DNA of 64,000 nt from Qipengyuania algicida (GCF_009828025.1 NZ_WTYA01000011.1:1-64000); one strand, 5' to 3'; shown: positions 35,960 to 45,895, counted from the stretch's first letter. Numbers and translations are program-made. Notes: generated by a model from the letters alone, not told the origin.

Positions 35960-37045
35960 TTAAGTCGGCATTCCCGCCGCTAGCGCAAATTCATAAGCGC
36001 GTTCGACCAATGGGCCGACCCGCTCACTCATTTGCTTCGCATGGGCGGATGAGGCGGTGCCGTCGATCACGCGTTTCTTGATTCCCTGCATAATGCCAGC
36101 GAGCCGGAAGAGGTTGTAGGCGAAATACCAGTCCATCGGCGGGACCGGATAGCCAGTGCGCGCAACATAGCGTTCGACGGCCTCGTCCTGGGTTGGAATG
36201 CCAAGCTCCGCCAGATCGAGCCCGAGCAGCCCGGCTCGCCCATCGGCGGGGTTGTGCCAGTTGAGCATGAGATAGCTGAAATCGGCAATCGGATCGCCCA
36301 GCGTCGACAGTTCCCAGTCGAGCACCGCCAGGACGCGATTAGCGTCCTTTTCGAAGATCAAATTGTCGAGCCGGTAGTCGCCATGCACCACGCTCGATTC
36401 ATGCTGTGGCGGGATCGTTTCGGGCAGCCATTCGATCAGCCGCTCCATCTGCGGCATGTGCTCGGTTTCCGATAGCTTGTACTGCTTGGTCCAGCGGGCG
36501 ATCTGACGCGCGCAATAATCAGTCGGTTTGCCATACTCGCCGAGCCCGATTTCCACCGGATTCCTGGTGTGGAGATCGGCCATGGTATCGACCATCGAAT
36601 TGTAGATTTCGCGCCGATCAGCTTTCGTAATACCGGGCAGCGCGCCGTTCCACAGCGAGCGTCCGTCGGCGAGACCCATGACGAAGAACTTGGAGCCGAG
36701 CACCTCGGCATCTTCGCATAGCCCGTAGGTCTTGGGCACCGGAAAGCCTGTCGGCCCCAGCGCATGCATGGCGGCATATTCGCGATCGACCGCATGGGCG
36801 CTGGGCAGCAGCTTGCCGAAAGGCTGGCGTCGCAGCACATAGCTGCGCCCTGGCGTGTCGATGCGATAAGTCGGATTCGATTGACCGCCCTTGAACTTCG
36901 AATAGGAAATCGGACCTGCAAAGCCTTCGACATTCGCCTGGAACCACTGGTTCAGGCGCTCAAGGTCGAGCTGGTCACGTTCGGGCACCGCGATGGTGCC
37001 GACCATTTCCTTGTCGAAGTCGATCTGTTTGGGATCTTCGGTCAT
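35960..37045 (-). CDS. Aminoglycoside-phosphotransferase-fold protein (ACAD10/11-like)
   Basis: This 361-residue protein has the APH kinase fold. A nucleotide-binding region carries KFKGGQSNPTYRIDTPGRSY and VLRRQPFGKL. The catalytic loop is VVHGDYRLDNLIF and the metal-binding loop LDWELSTLGDP. Proteins of this branch are encoded beside acyl-CoA dehydrogenases and correspond to the kinase part of animal ACAD10/11, which phosphorylates 4-hydroxyacyl-CoA substrates. That role is an inference here. Its start overlaps the upstream alcohol dehydrogenase stop by one base (TGATG). Confidence 0.88.
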   Translation of the reverse strand: MTEDPKQIDFDKEMVGTIAVPERDQLDLERLNQWFQANVEGFAGPISYSKFKGGQSNPTYRIDTPGRSYVLRRQPFGKLLPSAHAVDREYAAMHALGPTGFPVPKTYGLCEDAEVLGSKFFVMGLADGRSLWNGALPGITKADRREIYNSMVDTMADLHTRNPVEIGLGEYGKPTDYCARQIARWTKQYKLSETEHMPQMERLIEWLPETIPPQHESSVVHGDYRLDNLIFEKDANRVLAVLDWELSTLGDPIADFSYLMLNWHNPADGRAGLLGLDLAELGIPTQDEAVERYVARTGYPVPPMDWYFAYNLFRLAGIMQGIKKRVIDGTASSAHAKQMSERVGPLVERAYEFALAAGMPT

Positions 37046-38133
37046 CAGTCGAATACAATCACACTGCGCGCCGAGTGACCTGCACGCATCTTGTCGAAAC
37101 CCTCATTCACCTGGTCGAGGCTGATTCTTTCGGCAATGATCGTATCGAGATCGAGCAGTCCGCGCATGTAGAAGTCGACCAGACGGGGAAGATCGACGGG
37201 GAAGTGGTTCATCCCCATGATCGCGCCTTGCAATTTCTTGCCCGACAGCAGGTCCATCGCACCAAGCCCCACCTTGCAGTCGAGCGGCATCATGCCGAGA
37301 ATCGTGGCGGTGCCTCCGCGGCGCAACAGTTTGACGGCAAGGTCGGCCGACGCCTGACGTCCGACCGCTTCGATCGCGTGATGCACCCCGCCGCCAGTCA
37401 GCGCGACGATCTGATCGACCACATCCTCGGCCATGGCGTCGAAACTGTGGGTTGCGCCCAGAACCTCGGCCAGCTTGCGCTTTTCCGGGATCGGATCGAC
37501 TGCGATCACTTTGCCCGCACCGGCGATCTTGGCGGCGTTGATTGCGGCCAGTCCGACACCGCCGCAACCGATCACCGCCACCGTTTCTCCCGGCACGACG
37601 GAACAGGCATTGAAGATTGCACCGGCTCCGGTGGTCACCGCGCAACCGATCACGGCGGCGCGGTCGAGCGGCATATCCTTGTCGATCGCGACGCAGGCGT
37701 GTTCGTGGATCAGCATCTGTTCGCTGAACGCCGACAGATTGAGCATCTGCGCGACCGGATCGCCACCGGCGCGGGCGATGCGCGGGGGCTGGCCCCGGCT
37801 GCGGCGCGTGTCGGCCCCCATGCAAAGCGCCATCCGGCCCGTGACGCAGAATTCGCAATGGCCGCAAAACGCGCTGAGGCAGCTGACGACGTGATCGCCC
37901 GGCTTGACCGTCTTAACCTCGCTGCCGACCGCGCGAACCACTCCGGCGGCTTCATGGCCGGGGATGGCGGGCAGGGCATGGGGATAGGTGCCGTCGATGA
38001 AATGCAGGTCCGAATGGCACAAGCCGCATGCCTTGGTATCGATCAGCACTTCATGCAGCAGCGGATCGGCGAGTTCGACCTCGCCGATCACCAGCCCTTC
38101 ACCGGGCTTTTCGAGGATTGCAGCCTTCGCCAT
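37045..38133 (-). CDS. Zinc-dependent alcohol dehydrogenase
   Basis: This 362-residue MDR enzyme oxidises an alcohol with NAD(P). Catalytic zinc ligands appear in CGLCHSDLHFIDG and GHEAAGVVRAVG. The structural zinc lobe is CGHCEFCVTGRMALC. The Rossmann motif is VAVIGCGGVGLAAINAAKIA. It is of the class III-like type common in degradation clusters. It overlaps both neighbours by one base, so the acyl-CoA dehydrogenase, this gene and the phosphotransferase are made together. Substrate unknown. Confidence 0.92.
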   Translation of the reverse strand: MAKAAILEKPGEGLVIGEVELADPLLHEVLIDTKACGLCHSDLHFIDGTYPHALPAIPGHEAAGVVRAVGSEVKTVKPGDHVVSCLSAFCGHCEFCVTGRMALCMGADTRRSRGQPPRIARAGGDPVAQMLNLSAFSEQMLIHEHACVAIDKDMPLDRAAVIGCAVTTGAGAIFNACSVVPGETVAVIGCGGVGLAAINAAKIAGAGKVIAVDPIPEKRKLAEVLGATHSFDAMAEDVVDQIVALTGGGVHHAIEAVGRQASADLAVKLLRRGGTATILGMMPLDCKVGLGAMDLLSGKKLQGAIMGMNHFPVDLPRLVDFYMRGLLDLDTIIAERISLDQVNEGFDKMRAGHSARSVIVFD

Positions 38134-39467
38134 CAGCGCGTCGCTCCCATGTCGCCAGCGCTCAGATTGTCGTTCGAATTATAAGGCGCCTTGCCGTCAC
38201 GCAATGCGTTGGCAGTCGGCCCTTGGTTGGGAGCGTGCTTGGCAAATTCCATCCGCGCGATTGAGCGGGCATGGACCTCGTCCGGCCCGTCCGCCAGTCT
38301 CAGCGTGCGCTGATGCGCATAGGCGTTGGCAAGGCCATAATCGTTCGACACACCGCCGCCGCCGTGGGCCTGAATCGCATCGTCGATGATCTTGAGCGCC
38401 ATGTTCGGTGCCTGAACCTTGATCATGGCGATTTCCTGCTTGGCGTTCTTGTTGCCGACCTTGTCCATCATGTCCGCAGCTTTCAGGCACAGCAGCCGGG
38501 TCATGTCGATATCGATCCGCGCACGCGCGACGCGTTCTTCCCACACCGAATGCTTGTAGATCGGCTTGCCAAATGCTTCGCGTTCCTGAAGGCGGCGGCA
38601 CATCTTGGCCAGCGCTTCCTCGGCAACGCCGATGGTGCGCATACAGTGGTGAATGCGGCCCGGTCCAAGGCGGCCCTGCGCGATCTCGAACCCGCGCCCT
38701 TCGCCCAGCAGCATGTTGGTGACGGGCACACGCACGTCCTTGAGTTCGACCTCCATATGGCCGTGCGGCGCATCGTCATAGCCGAACACCGGCAGGTGCC
38801 GGATGATGTTCACCCCGGGGGTGTCAATCGGCATCAACACCATCGATTGCTGCGCGTGACGCCCGGCGGAAAAGTCGGTCTTGCCCATCACGATTGCGAC
38901 CTTGCAGCGCGGATCGCCAAGTCCGGAAGACCACCATTTGCGCCCGTTGATGACGTACTCGTCGCCGTCGCGCTCGATCCGGGTTTCGATATTCGTCGCG
39001 TCCGAGGATGCGGTGAAAGGCTCGGTCATCAGGAAGGCGGAACGGATCTCGCCGTTCATCAGAGGAGTAAGCCACTCGTCCTTCTGTTCGCGCGTGCCAT
39101 AGCGGAAGAACACTTCCATGTTGCCGGTATCGGGTGCGGAGCAGTTGAACACTTCCGAGGCGAAGCCAATGCGGCCCATTTCCTCGGCGCATAGCGCGTA
39201 TTCAAGGTTGGTGAGGCCCGGTCCTTCGAATTCGAAGGTCTCGTCTACGTGGTGGTGGCTGTCGTTGCGCGGCGGCATGAACAGGTTCCAGATGCCGTCC
39301 GCCTTCGCCTTGGCCTTCAGATCCTCGACCACCTGGATGACCTTCCAGCGATCACCTTCGGCATCCTGCTGCTTGTAGGTGTCGACCGCCGGGCGAATGT
39401 GCGCTTCGATGAAATTATGCACACGGTCGCGCCAGTAACGCTGCCTGTCGGTGGGCTCGAAATCCAT
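38133..39467 (-). CDS. Acyl-CoA dehydrogenase family protein
   Basis: This 444-residue flavoenzyme is of the ACAD11-like length class. It has [20 protein letters not shown], the FAD-site segment [34 protein letters not shown], and the helix [20 protein letters not shown] near the catalytic region. The neighbouring APH-fold kinase supports a role on 4-hydroxyacyl-CoAs or a related branched substrate. It is third in a minus-strand operon, 36 bases after the transporter gene. Confidence 0.92.
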   Translation of the reverse strand: MDFEPTDRQRYWRDRVHNFIEAHIRPAVDTYKQQDAEGDRWKVIQVVEDLKAKAKADGIWNLFMPPRNDSHHHVDETFEFEGPGLTNLEYALCAEEMGRIGFASEVFNCSAPDTGNMEVFFRYGTREQKDEWLTPLMNGEIRSAFLMTEPFTASSDATNIETRIERDGDEYVINGRKWWSSGLGDPRCKVAIVMGKTDFSAGRHAQQSMVLMPIDTPGVNIIRHLPVFGYDDAPHGHMEVELKDVRVPVTNMLLGEGRGFEIAQGRLGPGRIHHCMRTIGVAEEALAKMCRRLQEREAFGKPIYKHSVWEERVARARIDIDMTRLLCLKAADMMDKVGNKNAKQEIAMIKVQAPNMALKIIDDAIQAHGGGGVSNDYGLANAYAHQRTLRLADGPDEVHARSIARMEFAKHAPNQGPTANALRDGKAPYNSNDNLSAGDMGATR

Positions 39468-39503
39468 ATCGTGGGTGTCCTTCTGCGAATCGTTTGGTTT
39501 GTA

Positions 39504-40937
39504 TCAGGGTACCACGCCGGAGGCGTCGGGGTCGCTCCGCGCTGCAGCGTCGAGTGATCTGAGGCGTGCCTCGTGGTCCTCGCGGGTGATCGGAAAACGC
39601 GCAAGCCAGAAGGCGGAGAAAATCCCTAGGACAATGATGAGGGCACAATAGATTATCGTCAGCGAATCCAGCGCGCCTTCGCCAACTGAACCGGGAACCG
39701 CGCCTTTGGGAATGCCGGAATAGGCCACGATCTGGCCGGTAAGGAAGATGCCGAGCCCGGTTGCGCATTTCTGGGCGAACCAGTTGCCCGCATAGAACGA
39801 TCCCTCCGCCCTCCGCCCGGTTCGCTGCTCGAACGCTTCGACGATCTCAGCTACCATTGAGGACGCGGAAATAGCCACGATCACTGCCGCGCAATTGCCC
39901 AGCACGATGAAGGCGAACAGCAGGCCAGTCGATTCGACAGATCCGGATTCCGGCCAGATTCTTGCCAGCCTCGCTGCGTAGGGAATCACCCAGAGCGTGA
40001 CCGCGATCAGAGCGGAGATCCATGCGGTACGGGGTTTGCCAAAACGCTTGTGGAGCGATCCGATGGTCACAAACGCCAGCACGATGCTGGCGAACAGCAC
40101 CAGCGTGTAAACGAAGAACGATGCCTGCGAAAATCGCCAGACGAACAGGTAAAGGTAGTTCGAAATAGCAAAGGTCATGCCCTGGCTGGCATAAGCGGCA
40201 ACTGCCCCGGCCGCGAGGATCAGGAAGGCGCGTTCGGAAAAAGCCTGACGGATTTCGGCGAAGGCAACTCGAAATGAGAATGGCGGTGGGCGCTCCGCGG
40301 GCAGATGGGCAACGCGGGAATGCTGGCCCATCGCCGAGACGACGACCGAAATCACCATCATGATTGCGCCGGCGATGCCAAAGCGTATGTAGCCGGGCCG
40401 GTGCAGCATACCGCCGTCGGCCAGAAATACGTTGTAGGCCAGGAACAGCATCAGCAGCCCGCCGGTCCAGCCGAACAAATAGCGATAGCGGAACAGCGTG
40501 GTGCGCTCGTCATAATCGCGTGTGAGTTCTGGCACGAGCGAGACTGATGGCACCTCGCACGCCGACAATAGCATCCGCACGACAACTGCGAGGCCCAGCA
40601 ATTCCCAGAAACTCGGTGTGCCGCCACCCGGCGGGGACCACAACAGGACCCACGCGAAGGCGAGCGGAACCGCTGCGGCGTAGAGCCACGGCAGGCGCCG
40701 CCCCCAGCGGGTGTAGGTCCGGTCCGACAGGTTGCCGAGCAGTGGATCGACGAATGCATCGATGATCAGCGCCATCGCCAGTGCGGCGCTGACCAGCCCC
40801 GCATCCATGCCCAGGACCTGATTGTAATAGATCAGCAGAAAGACGGAAAAACCGTTGTCTTTGATGCCGAAGGCGACCGCACCGAATCCGTGGAACAGTT
40901 TGAGTTTCAGCGGAAGCGGGCCTTCGGTCTGGCTCAT
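39504..40937 (-). CDS. GPH-type MFS transporter
   Basis: This 477-residue transporter of the glycoside-pentoside-hexuronide:cation (MFS_2) group has about 12 membrane helices. It carries the signature DPLLGNLSDRTYTRWGRRLP (about 63-82) and a conserved LVPELTRDYDERTTLFRYRY loop. It probably takes up the compound degraded by the surrounding enzymes; in sphingomonads this group is not limited to sugars. Its start overlaps the SDR stop as ATGA. Confidence 0.88.
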   Translation of the reverse strand: MSQTEGPLPLKLKLFHGFGAVAFGIKDNGFSVFLLIYYNQVLGMDAGLVSAALAMALIIDAFVDPLLGNLSDRTYTRWGRRLPWLYAAAVPLAFAWVLLWSPPGGGTPSFWELLGLAVVVRMLLSACEVPSVSLVPELTRDYDERTTLFRYRYLFGWTGGLLMLFLAYNVFLADGGMLHRPGYIRFGIAGAIMMVISVVVSAMGQHSRVAHLPAERPPPFSFRVAFAEIRQAFSERAFLILAAGAVAAYASQGMTFAISNYLYLFVWRFSQASFFVYTLVLFASIVLAFVTIGSLHKRFGKPRTAWISALIAVTLWVIPYAARLARIWPESGSVESTGLLFAFIVLGNCAAVIVAISASSMVAEIVEAFEQRTGRRAEGSFYAGNWFAQKCATGLGIFLTGQIVAYSGIPKGAVPGSVGEGALDSLTIIYCALIIVLGIFSAFWLARFPITREDHEARLRSLDAAARSDPDASGVVP

Positions 40938-41812
40938 CCCGCTTGGCCCTTCGCCTGCTGCTCCATCGCCTCCAGCGTTGCGAACAGCCCTGGCGTCTCG
41001 GGATCCCAGCTATGGCGAGGACCAAGCGTGATCCCTCCATCGACCAGTAACGATGCGCCGGTCACGAAACCCGCCGCCTCGCTCGCCAGATAGGCGACCG
41101 CATTGGCAATGTCCTCGGGCTGACCACCGCGCGCAACAGGCTGCGCCTGGCTCGACATCTGGGCGATCGCAGCCTTGGCCTGATCCTTGAACTGATCGGG
41201 CATTTCGAGCGAGCTGGTGAAGATATTGGTATTGATGAAGCCGGGCTGGACCGCGTTTACCCGGATGCCGAACTGAGCAAGATCGGTCGCCGCGACTTTC
41301 GTCAGGTGCAACACCCCGGCCTTTGCGACGGCATAGGCGCTGGGCGAATAGCCGGGACCAACCGCCGCGACGCTCGAGATATTGACGATGCTCGCGCCCT
41401 TGCGCCCCTTCATATGGTGGACAGCGTAGCGGATGCCGAATGCGACCGAGCGCAGCAGCAGGTCCATCGTCCGGTCCCACTCGTCCGGCTCGATGTCAGC
41501 CAGAGAAGCGCGCGCGCCGCCCGCACCCGCATTGTTGAGCACGACGTCGATGCCGCCCGTTTCTTCGCCGGCGCGGTCCATCAAGCAGCGGATCGAGTCG
41601 GTGTTCGTGACATCGCAATGCTGGAAGCGAATGTCGCCAGCATCGCTTGCGGCCAACGCCGCGCCGCCCTCGCTATCGATATCGGCTGCAAAGACAATCG
41701 CACCCTCGCTGGCGAATAGCCTGGCCGACGCAGCACCGATGCCGGAAGCGGCGCCGGTGACAATGACGGTCTTGCCTGTGAATCGGCCTGAGTTGGGCAC
41801 TTGCAGGGGCAT
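40934..41812 (-). CDS. Short-chain dehydrogenase/reductase
   Basis: This 292-residue SDR has the cofactor motif TGAASGIGAASARLF, the NNAGAGG structural motif, a serine in IVNISSVAA and the catalytic YAVAK. The C-terminal part LASEAAGFVTGASLLVDGGI is standard. A tail of about 30 residues extends beyond the core. It is the first gene of the minus-strand operon and is transcribed from the divergent region at 41813-41978. Substrate unknown. Confidence 0.92.
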   Translation of the reverse strand: MPLQVPNSGRFTGKTVIVTGAASGIGAASARLFASEGAIVFAADIDSEGGAALAASDAGDIRFQHCDVTNTDSIRCLMDRAGEETGGIDVVLNNAGAGGARASLADIEPDEWDRTMDLLLRSVAFGIRYAVHHMKGRKGASIVNISSVAAVGPGYSPSAYAVAKAGVLHLTKVAATDLAQFGIRVNAVQPGFINTNIFTSSLEMPDQFKDQAKAAIAQMSSQAQPVARGGQPEDIANAVAYLASEAAGFVTGASLLVDGGITLGPRHSWDPETPGLFATLEAMEQQAKGQAG

Positions 41813-41850
41813 CCTTCAAACGGTTTTTCTTTGCGATTAGCTTAGGCCTC

Positions 41851-41866
41851 TTGACCTGCGCGTCAA
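41851..41866. promoter_or_regulatory. Inverted repeat in divergent catabolic promoter region
   Basis: TTGAC at 41851-41855 and GTCAA at 41862-41866 flank six bases, between the two divergent acyl-CoA dehydrogenase operons. This is a plausible operator for a TetR-type or similar regulator. No regulator gene lies within the cluster. Confidence 0.35.
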
Positions 41867-41978
41867 CGCAATCCGCCTGACGCTACGGCATGGCGGCGCG
41901 CAACAATGGCGCTTGCCGCGGGCAGGCGAATCGCCTTACCGTAAACGTCAAGCAAGCCTTTGGAGAGAGGAGTCGGCC

Positions 41979-43172
41979 ATGTCTCACAGCGATGGCGATC
42001 TGGAACAATTCCGCGAGCAAACCCGTGCGTGGCTGGAGGCGAACTGCCCCCCCGAAATGCGCGAACCGGTGCGCGATGACGATGATGTTTTCTGGGGTGG
42101 CCGCAACGCCACGTTCAAGAACGATGCGCAGAAGGCGTGGTTCGAGGCGTGCCGCGACAAGGGCTACACCGTTCCTGCCTGGCCCAAGGAATATGGCGGC
42201 GCAGGGCTGACCCCGCCGCAGGCCAAGGTGCTGCGCGAGGAGATGGCCCGGATCAATGCGCGTTCGCCGCTCTCCAGCTTCGGCATCTGGATGCTTGGCC
42301 CCGCGCTACTCCAGTTCGGCACCGAGGAGCAGAAGCAGCGGTTTCTCAATGAAATCGCGCGCGGCGAAATTCGCTGGTGCCAGGGCTATTCCGAACCTGG
42401 CTCGGGCAGTGATCTCGTGTCCTTGCAGACTTTCGGGGAAGACAAGGGTGACCACTGGGTGGTCAACGGCCAGAAAATCTGGACCAGCTATGCCGACAAG
42501 GCGGACTGGATTTTCTGCCTGGTGCGCACCGACAAGGCGGACAAATATCGCGGCATCACCTTCATGCTGTTCGACATGGCGAGCCAGGGCGTCTCGACCA
42601 AGCCGATCCTGCTGATCAGCGGCAACAGCCCATTCTGCGAGACCTTCTTCGACGATGTGTCGGTGCCCAAGAGCTATGGCGAGGGCATCCCGGCGCAGGT
42701 TGGCGAGGTCAATCGCGGCTGGGACGTCGCCAAATATCTGCTCGGCCACGAGCGCGAGATGATTTCCGGCGCAGATGGCGGTGAACGGACCGCGGCGATC
42801 GGCGCGGCGATGAAGCGCAGCGTCGGCGAACTCGACCCGGTGTTGCGAGCCGAGCTGGCCCAGTTCGACGTCGATGCGCTGGCCTATGCCTGCATGGGCG
42901 AGAAATTCCTCGACGAGGTCAAGGTCGGCAAGGCGCATCCGGCGCAACCGAACATGATGAAATACGCCGGGACTGAGCTCAACAAGCGCCGTCACGAGCT
43001 GATGATGGCGGCGGGCGGCAGCCGTGCGCTCGAATGGGACAGCGAGGAGACCGACGGCGGCAAGACCGCCCGCAACTGGCTGCGAACCAAGGCCAACAGC
43101 ATCGAAGGCGGCACCAGTGAGGTCATGCTCAACGTGATCGCCAAGCGCATCCTCGAACTGCCGGGCGCTTGA
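41979..43172 (+). CDS. Acyl-CoA dehydrogenase (first of adjacent pair)
   Basis: This 397-residue flavoenzyme has CQGYSEPGSGSDLVSLQTF, VNGQKIWTSYADKADW, an insert after VAKYLLGHEREM, and the C-terminal segment NSIEGGTSEVMLNVIAKRIL. In that segment the glutamate sits where the catalytic base of many ACADs lies. GAGAGAGGAG precedes ATG 41979, favouring it over a start at 41913. It is followed after 45 bases by a second, divergent ACAD. Such side-by-side pairs often form alpha2-beta2 enzymes in sterol and terpenoid breakdown. Substrate unknown. Confidence 0.93.
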   Translation: MSHSDGDLEQFREQTRAWLEANCPPEMREPVRDDDDVFWGGRNATFKNDAQKAWFEACRDKGYTVPAWPKEYGGAGLTPPQAKVLREEMARINARSPLSSFGIWMLGPALLQFGTEEQKQRFLNEIARGEIRWCQGYSEPGSGSDLVSLQTFGEDKGDHWVVNGQKIWTSYADKADWIFCLVRTDKADKYRGITFMLFDMASQGVSTKPILLISGNSPFCETFFDDVSVPKSYGEGIPAQVGEVNRGWDVAKYLLGHEREMISGADGGERTAAIGAAMKRSVGELDPVLRAELAQFDVDALAYACMGEKFLDEVKVGKAHPAQPNMMKYAGTELNKRRHELMMAAGGSRALEWDSEETDGGKTARNWLRTKANSIEGGTSEVMLNVIAKRILELPGA

Positions 43173-43217
43173 TAACATTGAAATATCACCCGTTCCCACG
43201 CGGGTATGGAGAGAGAC

Positions 43218-44357
43218 ATGCCACTCTATTACGATGACGATCAGGCGATGCTCGCCGACACCGCCAGCCAGTTCATGGGCGAGGAAGGTGCGATCGGCAA
43301 ACAGCTGCGCCACTGGCGCGACCGCAATTGCAAGGACGGTTTCGGCCATGGCCTGTGGAAGCAGATGGCCGAGATGGGCTTTACCGGCATCCTCTTGCCC
43401 GAGGCTGATGGCGGGCTGGGCATGGGCCATGTCGAGGCAGGCATCGTGCTCGAGGAAATCGGTCGCAATCTCACCCCGTCGCCGTTCCTTACCAGCTCGG
43501 TACTGGCGGCGAGCGCGCTTACCGAAGGTAGCGACGACCTGCGCGGGCGTTGGCTGCCGGGGCTTATCGCGGGCGATAGCGTGTTCGCGGTCGCGATCGA
43601 CGAGGGCGGCAAGCACCGGCCCGAACGCATCGCCACGAGGGCCGAGAAATCGGGAAATGGCTTCCGTCTTTCCGGGCGCAAGGATTTTGTCGTCCAGGGT
43701 GCCAGTGCGGACATGCTGGTGGTTGCTGCACGCACCTCCGGCAGCGACAGCGATGCCGATGGGATAACGCTGTTCGCCGTCCCGAAGGACGCCAGCGGCA
43801 TGAACCACGAAGCCGTGCGACTGGTCGACAGCTCGATGGCGACGCACACCAGTTTCGATGGTGTCGAGCTCGATGGCGATGCGGTGATCGGCGAAGTCGA
43901 CGGCGGGCGCACGATCCTCAACGCGATGCTGATGGCCGGGCGTGTGGGCGCTGCGGCAGAGGGCGTGGGTGTTGCGCGCGGGGCCATGGACATGACCGTC
44001 GATTACCTCAAGCAGCGCAAGCAGTTCGGCAAGTTGATCGGCGAATTCCAGGCGCTCCAGCATCGGGCGGCGCATCTGTATTCCGAAGTCGAGATTGCCC
44101 GTGCGGCGGTGGTCAAGGCGGCCCAATTGCTCGACTCCGAGAGCGAACGCGCCGATCTGATGGCCTCGGTCGCCAAAGCCAAGGTCGCAAAGGTAGCCGG
44201 GCTCGCGGTGCGCGAAGGGGTGCAGATGCACGGCGGTATCGGGATGACCGACGAATATGACATCGGCCTCTTCATGAAGCGCGAGCGCGCTTTGCAGGAA
44301 TTCCTTGGCGATCAATACTATCACGCCGGGCGCGTTGCCGAATTGAACGGATATTGA
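43218..44357 (+). CDS. Acyl-CoA dehydrogenase (second of adjacent pair)
   Basis: This 379-residue protein is a shorter, less conserved ACAD. It has MGFTGILLPEADGGLGMG, RLSGRKDFVVQGASADML, DYLKQRKQFGKLIGEFQALQ and MHGGIGMTDEYDIGLFMKR. The N-terminal region and the flavin-site segment are divergent, as in the partner subunit of paired ACADs. GGAGAGAG precedes ATG 43218. It and its upstream neighbour probably form one enzyme. The SDR gene follows after 14 bases. Confidence 0.92.
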   Translation: MPLYYDDDQAMLADTASQFMGEEGAIGKQLRHWRDRNCKDGFGHGLWKQMAEMGFTGILLPEADGGLGMGHVEAGIVLEEIGRNLTPSPFLTSSVLAASALTEGSDDLRGRWLPGLIAGDSVFAVAIDEGGKHRPERIATRAEKSGNGFRLSGRKDFVVQGASADMLVVAARTSGSDSDADGITLFAVPKDASGMNHEAVRLVDSSMATHTSFDGVELDGDAVIGEVDGGRTILNAMLMAGRVGAAAEGVGVARGAMDMTVDYLKQRKQFGKLIGEFQALQHRAAHLYSEVEIARAAVVKAAQLLDSESERADLMASVAKAKVAKVAGLAVREGVQMHGGIGMTDEYDIGLFMKRERALQEFLGDQYYHAGRVAELNGY

Positions 44358-44371
44358 GTGGGAGAGAGCAG

Positions 44372-45178
44372 ATGACCCTCGAAGACCTTTTCAGCCTCAA
44401 GGGGCGCGTGGCGCTCGTCACCGGTGGCAGCCGTGGTATCGGCCGCATGATCGTCGAAGGCTTCCTCGCCGCTGGGATCGAGCGGGTCTACATAACCGCC
44501 CGCAAGGGCGGGGAGCTGCACGAGGCCGCCGAGGAACTGGGTGAGAAGGTCGTGCCGATCCAGGGCGATGTCTCGACGATGGAAGGCATCGATGAGCTGG
44601 TGGCCGCGATCTCGGCAAAGGAAAGCAAGCTCGACATTCTCGTCAACAATGCGGGCACCGCATGGGGCGCGGATTTCGAGGACTTTCCCGAGACCGGCTG
44701 GGACAAGGTGATGGACCTCAATGTGAAGTCGCCCTTCTTCCTGACGCAAAAGCTGCACGGCCTGCTCAAGGCGGCATCAAGCGCGGAGCGGCCTGGCAAG
44801 GTGATCAACATCGCCTCGGTCGACGGTCTCAGGATCAACCCCTGGGAAACCTACAGCTATCAGGCATCGAAGGCCGCGCTGATCCACCTGACCCGCCGGA
44901 TGGCTGCGCGGTTGGTGAAGGACCAGATCTATGTCACGGCAATCGCACCGGGTGCTTTCCCGTCGAACATGAACAAGGTCGCCCGCGACATGGAAGAAGA
45001 AAGCGCCAAGGGCATTCCGAACAAGCGCGTCGGCGACAAATACGACATGGGCGGCAGCGCAGTCTATCTTGCGAGCCGCGCAGGCGATTACACCATCGGC
45101 GAAACGCTGACGGTCGACGGTGGCATCGTCAACGCGCATCTTCCGACCCACTTCGCCGACCCGGCGGCGGGACGCTGA
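44372..45178 (+). CDS. Short-chain dehydrogenase/reductase
   Basis: This 268-residue SDR has VALVTGGSRGIGRMIVEGFL, LVNNAGTAWGA, NIASVDGLRI and the catalytic YQASKAALIHLTRR. The C-terminus GDYTIGETLTVDGGIVNAHL closes the core. A GTG at 44354 overlaps the ACAD stop, but ATG 44372 has GGGAGAGAG at good spacing and is preferred. It is last in the plus-strand catabolic unit. A 3-hydroxyacyl-CoA or related hydroxyl group is a reasonable but unproven substrate. Confidence 0.92.
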   Translation: MTLEDLFSLKGRVALVTGGSRGIGRMIVEGFLAAGIERVYITARKGGELHEAAEELGEKVVPIQGDVSTMEGIDELVAAISAKESKLDILVNNAGTAWGADFEDFPETGWDKVMDLNVKSPFFLTQKLHGLLKAASSAERPGKVINIASVDGLRINPWETYSYQASKAALIHLTRRMAARLVKDQIYVTAIAPGAFPSNMNKVARDMEEESAKGIPNKRVGDKYDMGGSAVYLASRAGDYTIGETLTVDGGIVNAHLPTHFADPAAGR

Positions 45179-45196
45179 ACGCGCAGCTTGCTGGAG

Positions 45197-45820
45197 TCAC
45201 GATTTGGCGTGACGCCTGACATAAATGAAGCGGCCAATCATGCCGATTAGCAGTATGGCGATTGCATAATCGGCATAGTGGAAGATCGTGGCAAGTTGGC
45301 CGCCCGAGTTCCATCGGTCGCCCAGCTTCATGCCGATGTATGTCAGCAGCAGACACCAGGGCCATGAACCGATGAATGTGTAGAGATGGAATTTCAGCTT
45401 GGGCATCCGGGCAATGCCGGCCGGCAAAGCGATGAAGGTGCGGATCACCGGTAGCATCCGTCCGATCAGCACCGCCGCCGTTCCGAATTTTTCAAAGAAC
45501 CGTTCTGCCTTGTCTATATCGTGGCGGTTGATCAGCACGTAGCGGCCCCACCTTTCGATTGCACTGCGCCCGCCGTGTTCTCCCACGGCGTAAGCTATGG
45601 CTGAGCCGACATTGCAACCCAATGCGCCAACCGTCGCGGCAATCAACAGGTTCATCTTGCCCTGCGCGACGAGGAAGCCGGCGAAGGGCAGGATGATCTC
45701 TGATGGCAACGGGATGCAAGCCGATTCCACCGCCATCAGCCCGAGCAGGCCGAGATAGCCGGTGGCATTCAGCACGCCCACGATCAACCCAGCCAATGTT
45801 CCCGATATTGAGGAACTCAT
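45197..45820 (-). CDS. DedA family membrane protein
   Basis: This 207-residue protein belongs to the DedA/SNARE-associated group. It has MAVESACIPLPSEIILPFAG with the membrane-embedded acidic residues, and GRMLPVIRTFIALPAGIARM with the two conserved arginines. These proteins act in lipid-carrier or phospholipid flipping and proton-motive force homeostasis. It lies 18 bases from the convergent SDR stop. A 75-base gap separates it from the APC permease gene. Confidence 0.9.
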   Translation of the reverse strand: MSSSISGTLAGLIVGVLNATGYLGLLGLMAVESACIPLPSEIILPFAGFLVAQGKMNLLIAATVGALGCNVGSAIAYAVGEHGGRSAIERWGRYVLINRHDIDKAERFFEKFGTAAVLIGRMLPVIRTFIALPAGIARMPKLKFHLYTFIGSWPWCLLLTYIGMKLGDRWNSGGQLATIFHYADYAIAILLIGMIGRFIYVRRHAKS

Positions 45821-45895
45821 ACGTTGCTATGTTCGGCTGGCATGGACGGACAGCGTGTGAACCCAGACGATTGTTCCTGAAATCTAACGATGAGG

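Noticed and set aside
37075-38184. 369-codon plus-strand frame opposite the zinc alcohol dehydrogenase
   Set aside because: Mirror frame of a well-conserved enzyme gene; D/H-rich composition is the reverse complement of its codons.
42306-44324. 672-codon open frame antisense to the two acyl-CoA dehydrogenases
   Set aside because: It is a GC-driven mirror frame; its translation lacks any domain and both opposite genes are clear family members.
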